Shown here in pieces: positions 8,686 through 16,705 of a stretch of 36,302 nt of DNA (position 1 is its first letter; the number at the start of each line of letters is the position of its first letter). The DNA is taken from positions 1 to 36,302 of IMG/VR virus record IMGVR_UViG_3300008470_000043, one strand, 5' to 3'. The position numbers and the translations under genes were made by a program. A model generated the notes under the pieces. It did not search any database and had not been told where the DNA came from. It worked only from the letters and a program-made list of their open reading frames with translations. The DNA comes from a virus.

Positions 8686-9141
8686 CTATGATTTCTTTTG
8701 TTTGATGCCTTCATTGGCAAAGACCATCGACTGAATGAGAACACCGTTTCCATTAGCATCCAGGACTTCCGTAGACATCTCTTTAGGCCAGGCACGTTTC
8801 ACAGTCCAGGTGTGAACATTAGCTCCGCTCTTGTCCCGGAGGTGGATAACGATGGTCTTTCGATAAGACTCATTATCTCCCTGGCTACCTTCGACTCTAT
8901 CCACGGAGAATATTTCGTCTCTCCAGTTGAGGAAGTCCTCATCTGACGACATACCGCGCTCAAACGTGAGATCGCCGTATGTGGTTTGTCCCGAGAGGTG
9001 GTGGGGAGTTTCATTCTCGCCACCTTCTCGGTATGTGATGTCCTCGGTTGTTTCAGTCAGCCCACCGATCTTAGCGAATCCCGCACGGGGGAAACCGTCA
9101 CAGTCGACTACGAACTTAAAATTGCGATACGGATCTGCCAT
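8686..9141 (-). CDS. Tail tube protein, T4 gp19-like
   Basis: A 151-residue protein matching the T4 gp19 / contractile-system tube family: MADPYRNFKFVVDCDG, then FAKIGGLTETTEDITYREGGEN, then LTFERGMSSDEDFLNWRD, then WTVKRAWPKEM. Length is typical for the family (about 140-165). The subunits stack as hexameric rings inside the sheath around the tape measure. It is coded directly after the sheath gene, the usual order. Confidence 0.93.
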   Translation of the reverse strand: MADPYRNFKFVVDCDGFPRAGFAKIGGLTETTEDITYREGGENETPHHLSGQTTYGDLTFERGMSSDEDFLNWRDEIFSVDRVEGSQGDNESYRKTIVIHLRDKSGANVHTWTVKRAWPKEMSTEVLDANGNGVLIQSMVFANEGIKQKKS

Positions 9142-9170
9142 CGTTTACTCCTTCAATTGCTCCGGCTCTG

Positions 9171-11627
9171 TTACACGATTTCCGTTACTGAAGAACCGCC
9201 AGTGTATTGAGCGATTCGATGGATAATGAATTCGCCCGGTTTATTCGGGGCCAAACCAATCTCAGTGATAACCCTGCCTGCGTCTACGTCAGCCGCATCC
9301 ATAGTTCCGTCTTTGATGCCAATCTTGATGTAGAAGGCATCATCTTTGACGGTGGTCGGGAAAGCGCCATCGTCCAAGAGACTTTCGAGATAGGTTTCTA
9401 TCCGATTGAACAGCTTGCCCCAGAGAGTTGGATTGTTATTCCTAAATACCGACCAACGAGTCGAGTCCACGAGGGATTTCTCAACGAGCTGGAAGAACCT
9501 GCGAACAGGAATGTATTTAAATTTCTGCAGCGTGGAGGCGTCCAGCGTGCGTGTTCCCCAAACCATCACGGGGGAGGTTCGAGTGAACTTACGCAGGACG
9601 TTAATCCCAGCAGTGTTCATCAGTCCATGGTCGTCACCACTGTACTCAGTGACAATGTCCGTAGCGTACTGAATAGTTCCGTATACACCCTCGCCCGCAG
9701 GAGCTTCCCATGGACCAGAACCAGCGGCACTATCCACACGAGCACGAAGGCCCATCATAGCGCCGAGACCTGTGATGGAGCGTGTAGGATTGGAACCTGC
9801 AGCTGTTGGGTCGAACACCTTCTCCCCGCCTGCGTATAGCGCTACGTAGGACGAGTCGAGGCCCAGCACGTTGTTTCGGTAGGCTACAGCAGAAGCAGCT
9901 GACATTCCCGCATCGACATAGGCGAGATACTCAAACCAGATGCGAGACAGGCAGTACTGAGCAGCTGCGTGAACAAGGCCGGCACTGTTGTTGCCCAGTG
10001 TGCAGAGAGGCATCATTTCGTTGATAATGTCCCAAGCATAGAGACCTGTCTTACCGACAGAAGTTCCGATCCAATCAGCATCAGAGATACCAGCTATTTC
10101 GCTAGTTCCGCTGGCAAGGAGGACGGCTGCTGTGTCCGTAGCCGGAAGGTCAGCACCCATACCTGCTACCGCATCTTGGTCGGAAACCACGACGTATTTT
10201 GAACCGAAGTTCTCGTCGTTCATGAGGGTCTCGACATAATTGTCAGCGGTATCGAGCATCGACATTTGACTCCAAGTTTCCTCAAGTATATTGGACCTGT
10301 AAACTTGAACGTCGAACTCCTGTGTCTGAAGCTGAGTGGCAACATCCAAGAAGCCATTGACGAAGGCAACGCTTACGTCCACGAAGAACGTTACAACGCT
10401 GCCAGTAACCACGGTTCGCACTGCGGTTACTTCTTTGTACTCGATGTTGGTGGCGTCCCAGACCTTGATTACTGAACCGACAGTGATACCGCTAGTGGTA
10501 ACCACCGAAATGGCTGTATCGCCTGCGGTGATGTCGGCTACTAAAGAGTTACCTACACCGGAAGCAGCTTGCTTGGAATTCTGGGTGATCTCAGTGGAGA
10601 GGACATTCCCGGCTAAACCCGGAGAAAGAACCCCACGGTAACCAGCTTCGAATTTCAGTGTGGATTGTGTCGCTCCAAGAGCAGCACCGAGGACAACTTC
10701 CACAGACAAGCCGAGGGGTGTCAGAGCAGTTCCACTTGCGAAATCCAACTCCGAGGTGATTCCGGTAGTCGGGGAGGTCATCGTGAAAGTTCCGTCGCCA
10801 TTCACTGCTACCAGTGCGGTGGTGTCGGCTTCGATGACGGTCTCAACTTCAGTGGCGGTAACAGCTGCGATATTCGCAACATCACCGGTACCGGCAGTGG
10901 CTGCAGCCCAAGTCAGGCCGGATGTTCCCGCAGTAATTGCAACAGAACTTCCAGTACCAGCTTGGTCGGACACGATTTTGACATTGGAGGTATCCAGAAT
11001 TGCATACCCACCAGAAAGCTGAGAGTTGATCTGATTGATGATACCTGCTGCCGCAGTGGTTGCTCCTGAGAAAGTGACGAGCTGAGCTGTCCCACCGTTC
11101 AGAGTCACCGAGAAGGTGAGACCTACTTGGTCGGTTACTGGGTACGATGTGGTGTCGACGACGGTTCCGGCAGCTGCGTCGAAAGTAGCAGCCGCTGCTC
11201 CGACGTTATCCACATCCAAGGACAAGGCCATACCCGGAGTCATCACGTAGTTTTGAGCAGAGCCAATTTTGGTGGCCGCTGTCGCAACCTGCGCGTCTGT
11301 CGACGCGGTTCTGTTGGATGCCACTCCCGAATAGGAAGTGTTGTCGTCCAGGTTAGTATAGTTGGCCTGACGAGATGTGATCAGCTCGACGCCACCTTCT
11401 TTGAAGAAATGCTCGGCCTCATACGCAGCGTCACCTCTTGTGGCAACCTCGTATGTCCCGAAAATCTCTTTCCATGCTGCGAACGTACGTGTTCGAGTTG
11501 GAACACCTACTGGACCTTTTTCAGTGATAGCTTGCATCCCACCGAAGCCGGTGGCTGCTGACACGACTGGACCCTCTTGGGAGGTTACTTCTTCAGTATA
11601 CACGTTGGGTGTAGTGTACTGGGGCAT
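9171..11627 (-). CDS. Contractile tail sheath protein
   Basis: An 818-residue protein, longer than many sheaths (about 390-660). The N-terminus (TPNVYTEEVTSQEGP, then GFGGMQAITEKGPVG, then FFKEGGVELITSRQ) and the C-terminus (VWGTRTLDASTLQKFKYIPVRRFF, NRIETYLESLLDDGAFP, DVDAGRVITEIGLAPNKPGEF) are classic sheath cores. Residues of about 110-430 form a large Thr/Ala/Val/Ser-rich insertion, probably one or two surface beta-domains. Start ATG 11627 has GAGGAG eight bases upstream. The sheath contracts to drive the tube into the host. Confidence 0.95.
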   Translation of the reverse strand: MPQYTTPNVYTEEVTSQEGPVVSAATGFGGMQAITEKGPVGVPTRTRTFAAWKEIFGTYEVATRGDAAYEAEHFFKEGGVELITSRQANYTNLDDNTSYSGVASNRTASTDAQVATAATKIGSAQNYVMTPGMALSLDVDNVGAAAATFDAAAGTVVDTTSYPVTDQVGLTFSVTLNGGTAQLVTFSGATTAAAGIINQINSQLSGGYAILDTSNVKIVSDQAGTGSSVAITAGTSGLTWAAATAGTGDVANIAAVTATEVETVIEADTTALVAVNGDGTFTMTSPTTGITSELDFASGTALTPLGLSVEVVLGAALGATQSTLKFEAGYRGVLSPGLAGNVLSTEITQNSKQAASGVGNSLVADITAGDTAISVVTTSGITVGSVIKVWDATNIEYKEVTAVRTVVTGSVVTFFVDVSVAFVNGFLDVATQLQTQEFDVQVYRSNILEETWSQMSMLDTADNYVETLMNDENFGSKYVVVSDQDAVAGMGADLPATDTAAVLLASGTSEIAGISDADWIGTSVGKTGLYAWDIINEMMPLCTLGNNSAGLVHAAAQYCLSRIWFEYLAYVDAGMSAASAVAYRNNVLGLDSSYVALYAGGEKVFDPTAAGSNPTRSITGLGAMMGLRARVDSAAGSGPWEAPAGEGVYGTIQYATDIVTEYSGDDHGLMNTAGINVLRKFTRTSPVMVWGTRTLDASTLQKFKYIPVRRFFQLVEKSLVDSTRWSVFRNNNPTLWGKLFNRIETYLESLLDDGAFPTTVKDDAFYIKIGIKDGTMDAADVDAGRVITEIGLAPNKPGEFIIHRIAQYTGGSSVTEIV

Positions 11628-11632
11628 AATTC

Positions 11633-11725
11633 CTACTCCTCTGCGTCCTTACGCATTGAGCTTCCTCCTATAGAGAGCACTATGTCTGCTCTAAGTGTCG
11701 CTGTCATCGGGAGGAGCATGTTCAT
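11633..11725 (-). CDS. Possible 30-residue peptide before the sheath gene
   Basis: A short frame from ATG 11725 to TAG at 11633 fills the gap between the tail terminator-like gene and the sheath. AGGA stands six bases before the ATG. An internal ATG near the end of the frame has its own strong AGGAGG and would give a seven-residue peptide ending MRKDAEE. The last codons hold the sheath ribosome site. It may be a real small gene or a coupling peptide that sets sheath translation; conservation is unknown. Confidence 0.35.
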   Translation of the reverse strand: MNMLLPMTATLRADIVLSIGGSSMRKDAEE

Positions 11726-11737
11726 TTTTAGTCCTGT

Positions 11738-12460
11738 TTAGATCGGTTCTTCATCAGTTTCGGTAACACCAATGACCAAATCTAGTACGTTCTTGGTGTC
11801 ATCGACCTGAATTTCCAGAGGATGTCCTCCTTGGTCTCTCCAAGTACTCCTCAAAGATACCTCGACTTGGGCCTCTGTGACAACTTTCTCTTCGTCCACG
11901 TCATCGACGGCGCTCAATGCAAGGTACGCAACCACAACCAAAGTTAAAGTCTTGTGGTAGATAATCTCATCCGAGTGCAGCTCATCCGAGGTGACAAACC
12001 CACCTTCCCAGAACAACCACACGTCAACATTCTCGCCATCTATGTTGGCCACAGTCAAAAAACCTCGGGGACAAGTTCGATACATGAGGACTTCCGAAAT
12101 CAAATCCCTAGACTCAGCCACTAGTGCCTTGTGCCAAGTATCTATCGAATACTGAATCCTAAAGGGCTGTGGTCGTTTACGCATACTTCTTACAGGGGGT
12201 GTTTCTGTATCGTCATAGGCTACCTCTTCTTCCTCCTCGTCATCTGAGTCCACTATCCTGCTATAGTCAGGAGTCACGGACATCATTTTCAGGGATACGG
12301 AAGGGAAGGTACGCTCTTCAAATTCTTCAATGCTGGGCTGTTCCATAAACACTTCGACGGCAGTGGGTGTGGCCAGTGGACCTGTGGGAATAGTTATACC
12401 GCTATATTTGGTGAGCAATGCTTGATCGATAGCGGTTAGTGTTACAGCTATTGAGCCCAT
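11738..12460 (-). CDS. Tail terminator-like / tail completion protein
   Basis: A 240-residue acidic protein. It contains an EQPSIEEFEERTFPSVSLKMMS segment, an acidic stretch DSDDEEEEEVAYDDTE, then FRIQYSIDTWHKALVAESRDLI and KTLTLVVVAYL. This pattern (small beta-alpha protein describing a ring at the tail end) fits tail completion or terminator proteins coded just before sheath genes. The assignment rests mainly on position and length. Start ATG 12460 overlaps the preceding gp10-like gene by 13 bases. Confidence 0.7.
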   Translation of the reverse strand: MGSIAVTLTAIDQALLTKYSGITIPTGPLATPTAVEVFMEQPSIEEFEERTFPSVSLKMMSVTPDYSRIVDSDDEEEEEVAYDDTETPPVRSMRKRPQPFRIQYSIDTWHKALVAESRDLISEVLMYRTCPRGFLTVANIDGENVDVWLFWEGGFVTSDELHSDEIIYHKTLTLVVVAYLALSAVDDVDEEKVVTEAQVEVSLRSTWRDQGGHPLEIQVDDTKNVLDLVIGVTETDEEPI

Positions 12461-12939
12461 CTATCCATCTCCAATATATCTCCCAGAGGTATCTGGGCTA
12501 TTTCCGGCAGAGCTTGCATCTCCATGTATACCGGACGCCAAATCGGTCTGGCTGGTGTCTTGCTGTTGCCATACTCATTCTCAAACGCTATCTCAGCCGC
12601 TGTCTTTCCACTGCGTCTGTACACCTGAGTACCGGGGGTTACTTTCACCGTCGCCCCGTATTTTCTTCTAAGGCTCGTCACTCTAATTCGTCGGGCATAG
12701 GCACTTGTCTCTTTGTATACGATCCCGTGACCTTTCTGGCGAATAGTGCGGTCTGCTAGCTTCTTCCATCCCATGTCCTGGGAGGAGATATGCCCACGGA
12801 TAAGTTTACGGACAGCCTCACCAGTATCCCGAAGATGATCCTGAGCATTCTCGATATACCCACCAGCCTGTGCCCAAGCTACCCAGAGACTGAATCCCTC
12901 CCAGTTTCCGGTGAAGATTACATTTTCCCTAATGGCCAT
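12448..12939 (-). CDS. HK97 gp10-like neck/tail-completion protein
   Basis: A 163-residue protein. The N-terminal half is helical. The basic middle (YARRIRVTSLRRKYGATVKVTPG) and the ending (AFENEYGNSKTPARPIWRPVYMEM) match the gp10-like family, whose hallmark is a Glu-Tyr/Phe-Gly followed by an ARPxxRP motif. Members join the head connector to the tail. The ATG shares one base with the previous stop (TGATG). Confidence 0.8.
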   Translation of the reverse strand: MAIRENVIFTGNWEGFSLWVAWAQAGGYIENAQDHLRDTGEAVRKLIRGHISSQDMGWKKLADRTIRQKGHGIVYKETSAYARRIRVTSLRRKYGATVKVTPGTQVYRRSGKTAAEIAFENEYGNSKTPARPIWRPVYMEMQALPEIAQIPLGDILEMDRWAQ

Positions 12940-13355
12940 CAGTCTCGCTGTCCCTGGATGGTCATCCCCAAGGCTACGACTAGCGAAAAGCTCGTTCCGA
13001 CTTGTCCTGTAGGTGCTACCTTGCTTATTTTATATCTTCTGTTCCACCAAGTGAATTGACCCTTCACATCCATCCACTCACCTTCATCGGCTGTCGGAAA
13101 CTTTCGAAGCATTTCCAGACGACTGAACAGGAAAGCAATGTTGTAGGTTTCTCCACTACCGATCACCGTCAGCTGTTCGGAGGTAGGGTTTAGAATGGCC
13201 CGACCAACCAAGGACACTGGGGTAGCGAAAGTCTTTGTCCGCTGTTTGTAGATGTCCATGACGCCGTCAACATAACCATAATAATTGATCTCGGTCGTAC
13301 GATGCGCCGTTATGACCTGATCTACTTTGGTCTGGATTTGGGCTTCAGTAACCAT
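12939..13355 (-). CDS. Putative head-tail joining protein
   Basis: A 138-residue protein between the connector and the gp10-like gene. It looks like a helix followed by a small beta-barrel (YNIAFLFSRLEMLRKFP, then WMDVKGQFTWWNRRYKISKVAPTGQ), as in head-tail adaptor proteins such as head-closure stoppers. The identification rests on gene order and fold-like pattern. Its ATG shares one base with the preceding stop (TAATG). Confidence 0.65.
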   Translation of the reverse strand: MVTEAQIQTKVDQVITAHRTTEINYYGYVDGVMDIYKQRTKTFATPVSLVGRAILNPTSEQLTVIGSGETYNIAFLFSRLEMLRKFPTADEGEWMDVKGQFTWWNRRYKISKVAPTGQVGTSFSLVVALGMTIQGQRD

Positions 13356-14125
13356 TACGCAACCACCACTTCAAGTGTGTTGCTATTGATTTTGACCCCA
13401 TTCATATTCACCGTTTTTACCCGGTAATAATAGGTGCCAGAAGTGAGATCTTCGTCCCCATACTCAACGGTGTGGTTGTCCGAAATAATACTCAGACGCT
13501 CCTCATCCGACATTGTTATGATGGTTCCACGACACACTTCGTAGCAAGCAAATGTTTCTTCGTATAAAGCGGACCAGGATAAGGCCACAGCACCACCCGC
13601 CACCGCCGCTGAAACCACAGCTGCAGCCAAACCCTCGTCCAATTTATACTTACGATAACCACCGTTAGTAAGCGAGATTCTTTTAACTGTTCCAGATTGT
13701 GTTTCAGCGGCATTTGAAGTCCCGCCAACATGTTTTAGCTCACCGTCGTACTCCTCTTGGAGTTTCTGCGCCAGATTGATCCAGGATGCCGAAGGATCCT
13801 CCACCGAGGAGTTGTCCGTCTCTATCTCAAGATCCGGGACCTTCAGTAGATCAATAGGGCCGCTGGAAGAATCCAAGTCTTCCATATCAGCATACCCAGC
13901 TGCGCGTACATAGCACATCTCGATGGTAGCCAGTTTGACTAGCAGGAAGACACGGTTATCGGGAACGTTCTCAGCATCCTCGTAGGCAGTTGAAAAATCG
14001 TGGCTCAACTTACTGAGACCAAACTCCACAGCATCAACGTAATATTCATCAGAGAATAAACGCTCGACTTTGTAGTCGGCTATCCTACGTCGGACCTTGC
14101 TAATGACCTCAAGTTGTGTCGCCAC
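13355..14125 (-). CDS. Head-tail connector-like protein with C-terminal fibronectin type III-like domain
   Basis: A 256-residue protein. The N-terminal 110 residues are helical and resemble gp6/gp15-like connectors (VISKVRRRIADYKVERLFSDEYYVDAVEFGL). From about residue 175 a fibronectin type III-like domain follows: VALSWSALYEETFACYEVCRG, then LTSGTYYYRVKTVNMNGVK and a final NTLEVVVA strand. Such domains on connector proteins are uncommon; they may decorate the virion neck and bind carbohydrate. The start is GTG at 14125 with a weak AGGTG site. The stop overlaps the next ATG by one base. Confidence 0.75.
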   Translation of the reverse strand: MATQLEVISKVRRRIADYKVERLFSDEYYVDAVEFGLSKLSHDFSTAYEDAENVPDNRVFLLVKLATIEMCYVRAAGYADMEDLDSSSGPIDLLKVPDLEIETDNSSVEDPSASWINLAQKLQEEYDGELKHVGGTSNAAETQSGTVKRISLTNGGYRKYKLDEGLAAAVVSAAVAGGAVALSWSALYEETFACYEVCRGTIITMSDEERLSIISDNHTVEYGDEDLTSGTYYYRVKTVNMNGVKINSNTLEVVVA

Positions 14126-14132
14126 GATTCAC

Positions 14133-14474
14133 CTACTCTACTAATCCATGGCTACGGAGATAGGATATTTGATCTCCAGAAGCCGTGACTGTTTTGCCCT
14201 TGACCAAATGGAACCAGCGATTCCCACAGTATTTAACGGTGGTCTTTAACGCTTTGGCCGTAACCAAAGCATTCGCCACTGCTGTGGGAAGCGCTACCGG
14301 AATGTCTTCCAGATTCTTTGGCGGCTCCTCGATAGGAGCTTCCTGGACGGGGGGTACGAATTTAGAGACTTCCGTTTTCTCAACCGGAGTTTCGTCTAAA
14401 TCCGTGGATTTCTCCACCCTCTCGTCAAACGACGAGGAGGTTAGGATTTTCTTTTTCTTTTTGGAAGAAGCCAT
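14133..14474 (-). CDS. Small virion or head-associated protein with basic N-terminus
   Basis: A 113-residue protein. It begins with MASSKKKKK, then an acidic Pro/Glu-rich disordered part, and a compact C-terminal 40 residues (TVKYCGNRWFHLVKGKTVTASG, then YLRSHGLVE). It follows the major capsid gene, where decoration or head-completion proteins often lie. I cannot assign a family. The TTTGAGG ribosome site sits at the foot of the hairpin at 14490-14535, so that hairpin may limit its translation. Confidence 0.65.
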   Translation of the reverse strand: MASSKKKKKILTSSSFDERVEKSTDLDETPVEKTEVSKFVPPVQEAPIEEPPKNLEDIPVALPTAVANALVTAKALKTTVKYCGNRWFHLVKGKTVTASGDQISYLRSHGLVE

Positions 14475-14489
14475 GATTTTACCTCAAAC

Positions 14490-14535
14490 TTGAGACCACA
14501 GCTCGGGAGGACAGCCATCAAGAGCCGTGTCTCAA
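14490..14535 (-). promoter_or_regulatory. Large hairpin directly after the major capsid gene
   Basis: Arms 14490-14504 and 14522-14535 pair over 14 base pairs with one bulged base and one G-U pair (outer TTGAGAC/GTCTCAA, inner about ACGGCTC/GAGCTGT), with a 17-base loop. No T-run follows, so it is not a classical terminator. It lies 12 bases after the capsid stop and just before the next gene's ribosome site, so a role in mRNA stability or in lowering downstream expression is plausible. Confidence 0.6.
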
Positions 14536-14547
14536 TGAACTTGTTAA

Positions 14548-15510
14548 CTAGACTGTTTCGAGTCGGACGATAAAGTCGTCTTCGAGGATGCCGGCACCCT
14601 GGATACCGTACCAAGCCAAGCCGTGTTTACGGCCATAGTCAGTCACGCCACCGTCGCGTAGTTCGACGGGGAGGGCTGTGGCTTTACCGAAGGCACTGTC
14701 TGCGAAGAGCAGTGATTCGTACACGTGGGCATTTACGACGCCACCTGTGGCGGCACTGGCCAAACCAGCGAGGTAACCAGGATCGGTTGTCGGGGCAGCA
14801 CCATTTTGACAATGGGTTGTGCCAATGAAAATGATGTCCTCCCAGCGACCCAGTTCTCCGTTGAACAGCGCACGGGTGTTGGCGTAATTCTGAGCGGCTA
14901 CCCAGTCAGGGTCTCTCTTCAAATAGGCCGCTTGATGAGGATGGATGAAGCAGGCATAAAAATCGCCCATGAATTTTGGAGCATTCTTGGTCTGAAGAAC
15001 TTCCGCCGCTTGACGGAGGATTTCGACGTCGAAGAAGTCCGCTGCGCCGTCCATGGCGGCACGGGAGGCAGCAGAGCCACCATAGATAACGTTGGTGCCA
15101 GCGGCAATAACGTCACGTAGCATGATGTCGTTGACTACCGCATAGTCACGACCCAACAGGATCGCGGATTCGGCTAGGACGTCATCGAAGGAAGTCTGAA
15201 GCAGTTTCTCGGATACGCCTACGGCATTACCCCACTCAGTGACCGTCAGTTGCTTCTGAGTCGCTGAGAGATTGCCCTCAACCATTGCCACGCTCTCATC
15301 GAGCTGGCCACCACGAGTTAGGTTGTTATACCTATTCATGGTGATGGTTTGACCCGCTTGTTTCATGAGTTCGGTCTTCTTGACTGCGAACTCTTCGAAC
15401 TTCATCACGCCCAGAGCTTCGTGCTCAATGTCCATCGCGTAGACGTCGAGAATCGCTTGTGGTAGCGCAACAAAATCACCAGCAGTCTGTACACCCGAAT
15501 ACGTTGCCAT
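14548..15510 (-). CDS. Major capsid protein, N4 gp56-like
   Basis: A 320-residue protein coded directly after the scaffold gene. Features: QTITMNRYNNLTRGGQLDES, then KQLTVTEWGNAVGVSEKLLQTSFDD, then PKFMGDFYACFIHPHQAAYLKRD, then a C-terminal HGLAWYGIQGAGILEDDFIVRLETV. The order and motifs recall the N4-gp56 family of HK97-fold capsid proteins. GAGGAG lies seven bases before the ATG. It should be the most abundant virion protein. Confidence is high for the role and moderate for the family name. Confidence 0.87.
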   Translation of the reverse strand: MATYSGVQTAGDFVALPQAILDVYAMDIEHEALGVMKFEEFAVKKTELMKQAGQTITMNRYNNLTRGGQLDESVAMVEGNLSATQKQLTVTEWGNAVGVSEKLLQTSFDDVLAESAILLGRDYAVVNDIMLRDVIAAGTNVIYGGSAASRAAMDGAADFFDVEILRQAAEVLQTKNAPKFMGDFYACFIHPHQAAYLKRDPDWVAAQNYANTRALFNGELGRWEDIIFIGTTHCQNGAAPTTDPGYLAGLASAATGGVVNAHVYESLLFADSAFGKATALPVELRDGGVTDYGRKHGLAWYGIQGAGILEDDFIVRLETV

Positions 15511-15566
15511 TGTGTTTTCTCCTCAGCGGCGGGTAGTCTAAGACCTCGCCTTGTTCATTGCTTCAT

Positions 15567-16313
15567 TCAAAAGTTCATTTCGGCGCTTATGATAATCGTC
15601 GCCTTTGAGTCGGACCACCGCCTGACGATTCGCTGCGGAAACCACTGGTGTGGGTCCACGTCCTTGCGAACCATCCGGAGAAATCGGTGTTGGAGGTCAT
15701 TGGCCATTTCTTTGCGGACATTTTCTTTCACAGTAGCTGTGATTTCCGCTTCTCTTGCGAGCGCAGCTTGAATCGAGGCATCGACTTCGGCCTTGGTTTC
15801 GCCGCTAACCAGCTCTACCAATTGGAGACCGGAACCATGAATCTTTTCAGCTCTGTAAGCCTTCATCTCGAATTCGAGAATACGCTGAGCAGATGCGTCA
15901 GCAATAGCCTCGACCGTTGAATTCAGCTTTACATTTTGTTCGCGCAGTTGACCCAACTCATCATTAACGGATTTCATCTCCGAAGAGCGCCCTTCTCGCA
16001 GTGCATCTCGGTCAGCTTCGATCTCTTTGAGCTTCTTCTCAGTCTCTTCTGCCTGAGCTAGGGCCTTGGCGTTCTGCTCTTTGAGAGAATCCAATTTCCC
16101 AAATACTTTGCTCTTCTCTTCGGATCGTGCCTTTTCGAGCATGTCTGCGAGCTGTGCTTCGGAATAAGTAGTACCTTCGGGCTTTACTGCCGGGTCTGGT
16201 TTCGGTGTCGGCTCTTGTGTCTGTGTAGGAGCTATAACTGTTGTTCCTGTAGTGTGAACAGCCACATCTCCTGTCACGATCGGTTTTACGTTCGGGTCTG
16301 TACTTGTGGACAT
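15567..16313 (-). CDS. Capsid scaffold protein
   Basis: A 248-residue protein. Residues 1-50 are Pro/Thr-rich and disordered. Residues of about 55-135 form a long coiled coil (QLADMLEKARSEEKSKVFGKL onward). The C-terminal part is helical and basic (KEMANDLQHRFLRMVRKD), as expected for a scaffold that docks on capsid protein. It sits immediately before the capsid gene, the standard position. GGAGGG precedes the ATG. It resembles phage minor structural protein GP20-type scaffolds by architecture. Confidence 0.82.
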   Translation of the reverse strand: MSTSTDPNVKPIVTGDVAVHTTGTTVIAPTQTQEPTPKPDPAVKPEGTTYSEAQLADMLEKARSEEKSKVFGKLDSLKEQNAKALAQAEETEKKLKEIEADRDALREGRSSEMKSVNDELGQLREQNVKLNSTVEAIADASAQRILEFEMKAYRAEKIHGSGLQLVELVSGETKAEVDASIQAALAREAEITATVKENVRKEMANDLQHRFLRMVRKDVDPHQWFPQRIVRRWSDSKATIIISAEMNF

Positions 16314-16363
16314 AACGCCCTCCTATATCTGTGCAGTGTGTTGGTGCATTATCTACTCAGCGA

Positions 16364-16555
16364 TTAGGCCAAGCGGGGATCGCTCACGGGCTTATTAAGG
16401 CTCGGAACGTCGTTAGGGTTGGAGGTTTTAGAACCCTCGGTCACCTTGCTGGTGTGCCGTTGTTCTTTGTTGTACGAAAAAGTCGCGCTATCGCCACGAT
16501 CTTTATCGATCTTGCCTTCGTTGCTTGTTCCGCCTGCTCCTGCGCTCGATGCCAT
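16364..16555 (-). CDS. Small hydrophilic protein, unknown
   Basis: A 63-residue, low-complexity, Ser/Thr/Lys/Asp-rich protein starting MASSAGAGGTSNEG, probably disordered. The ATG at 16555 is chosen because a near-perfect AAGGAGG lies about seven bases upstream; the frame is open further upstream but without a ribosome site. It lies between the head morphogenesis and scaffold genes, downstream of a candidate promoter. It may be a minor head protein; no family recognised. Confidence 0.65.
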   Translation of the reverse strand: MASSAGAGGTSNEGKIDKDRGDSATFSYNKEQRHTSKVTEGSKTSNPNDVPSLNKPVSDPRLA

Positions 16556-16589
16556 TGGATGACCTCCTTGAAAGTTACATTCTTTTATT

Positions 16590-16618
16590 AGTATCGAGAT
16601 TGAGGCCTCTGCAGTCAA
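16590..16618 (-). promoter_or_regulatory. Candidate sigma70-type promoter before the scaffold/capsid genes
   Basis: On the minus strand TTGACT (16618-16613) and GATACT (16595-16590) are separated by 17 bases. Five of six and four of six positions match the consensus. It would give extra transcripts of the small gene, scaffold and capsid. A perfect 7-base-pair inverted repeat (AGTTTCG/CGAAACT) lies just upstream at about 16618-16640. Sequence match only. Confidence 0.4.
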
Positions 16619-16705
16619 GTTTCGGGTCTCTCTCGAAACTACAGTTCTTCCTATTAAGTAGCACTCTCTACCTTGGAATTCAATAAACACAAACTATTCG
16701 CTGGA

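Noticed and set aside
9207-9839. Plus-strand open frame of 210 codons inside the sheath gene
   Set aside because: It lies opposite the strongly conserved sheath C-terminus and shows no protein-like motif.
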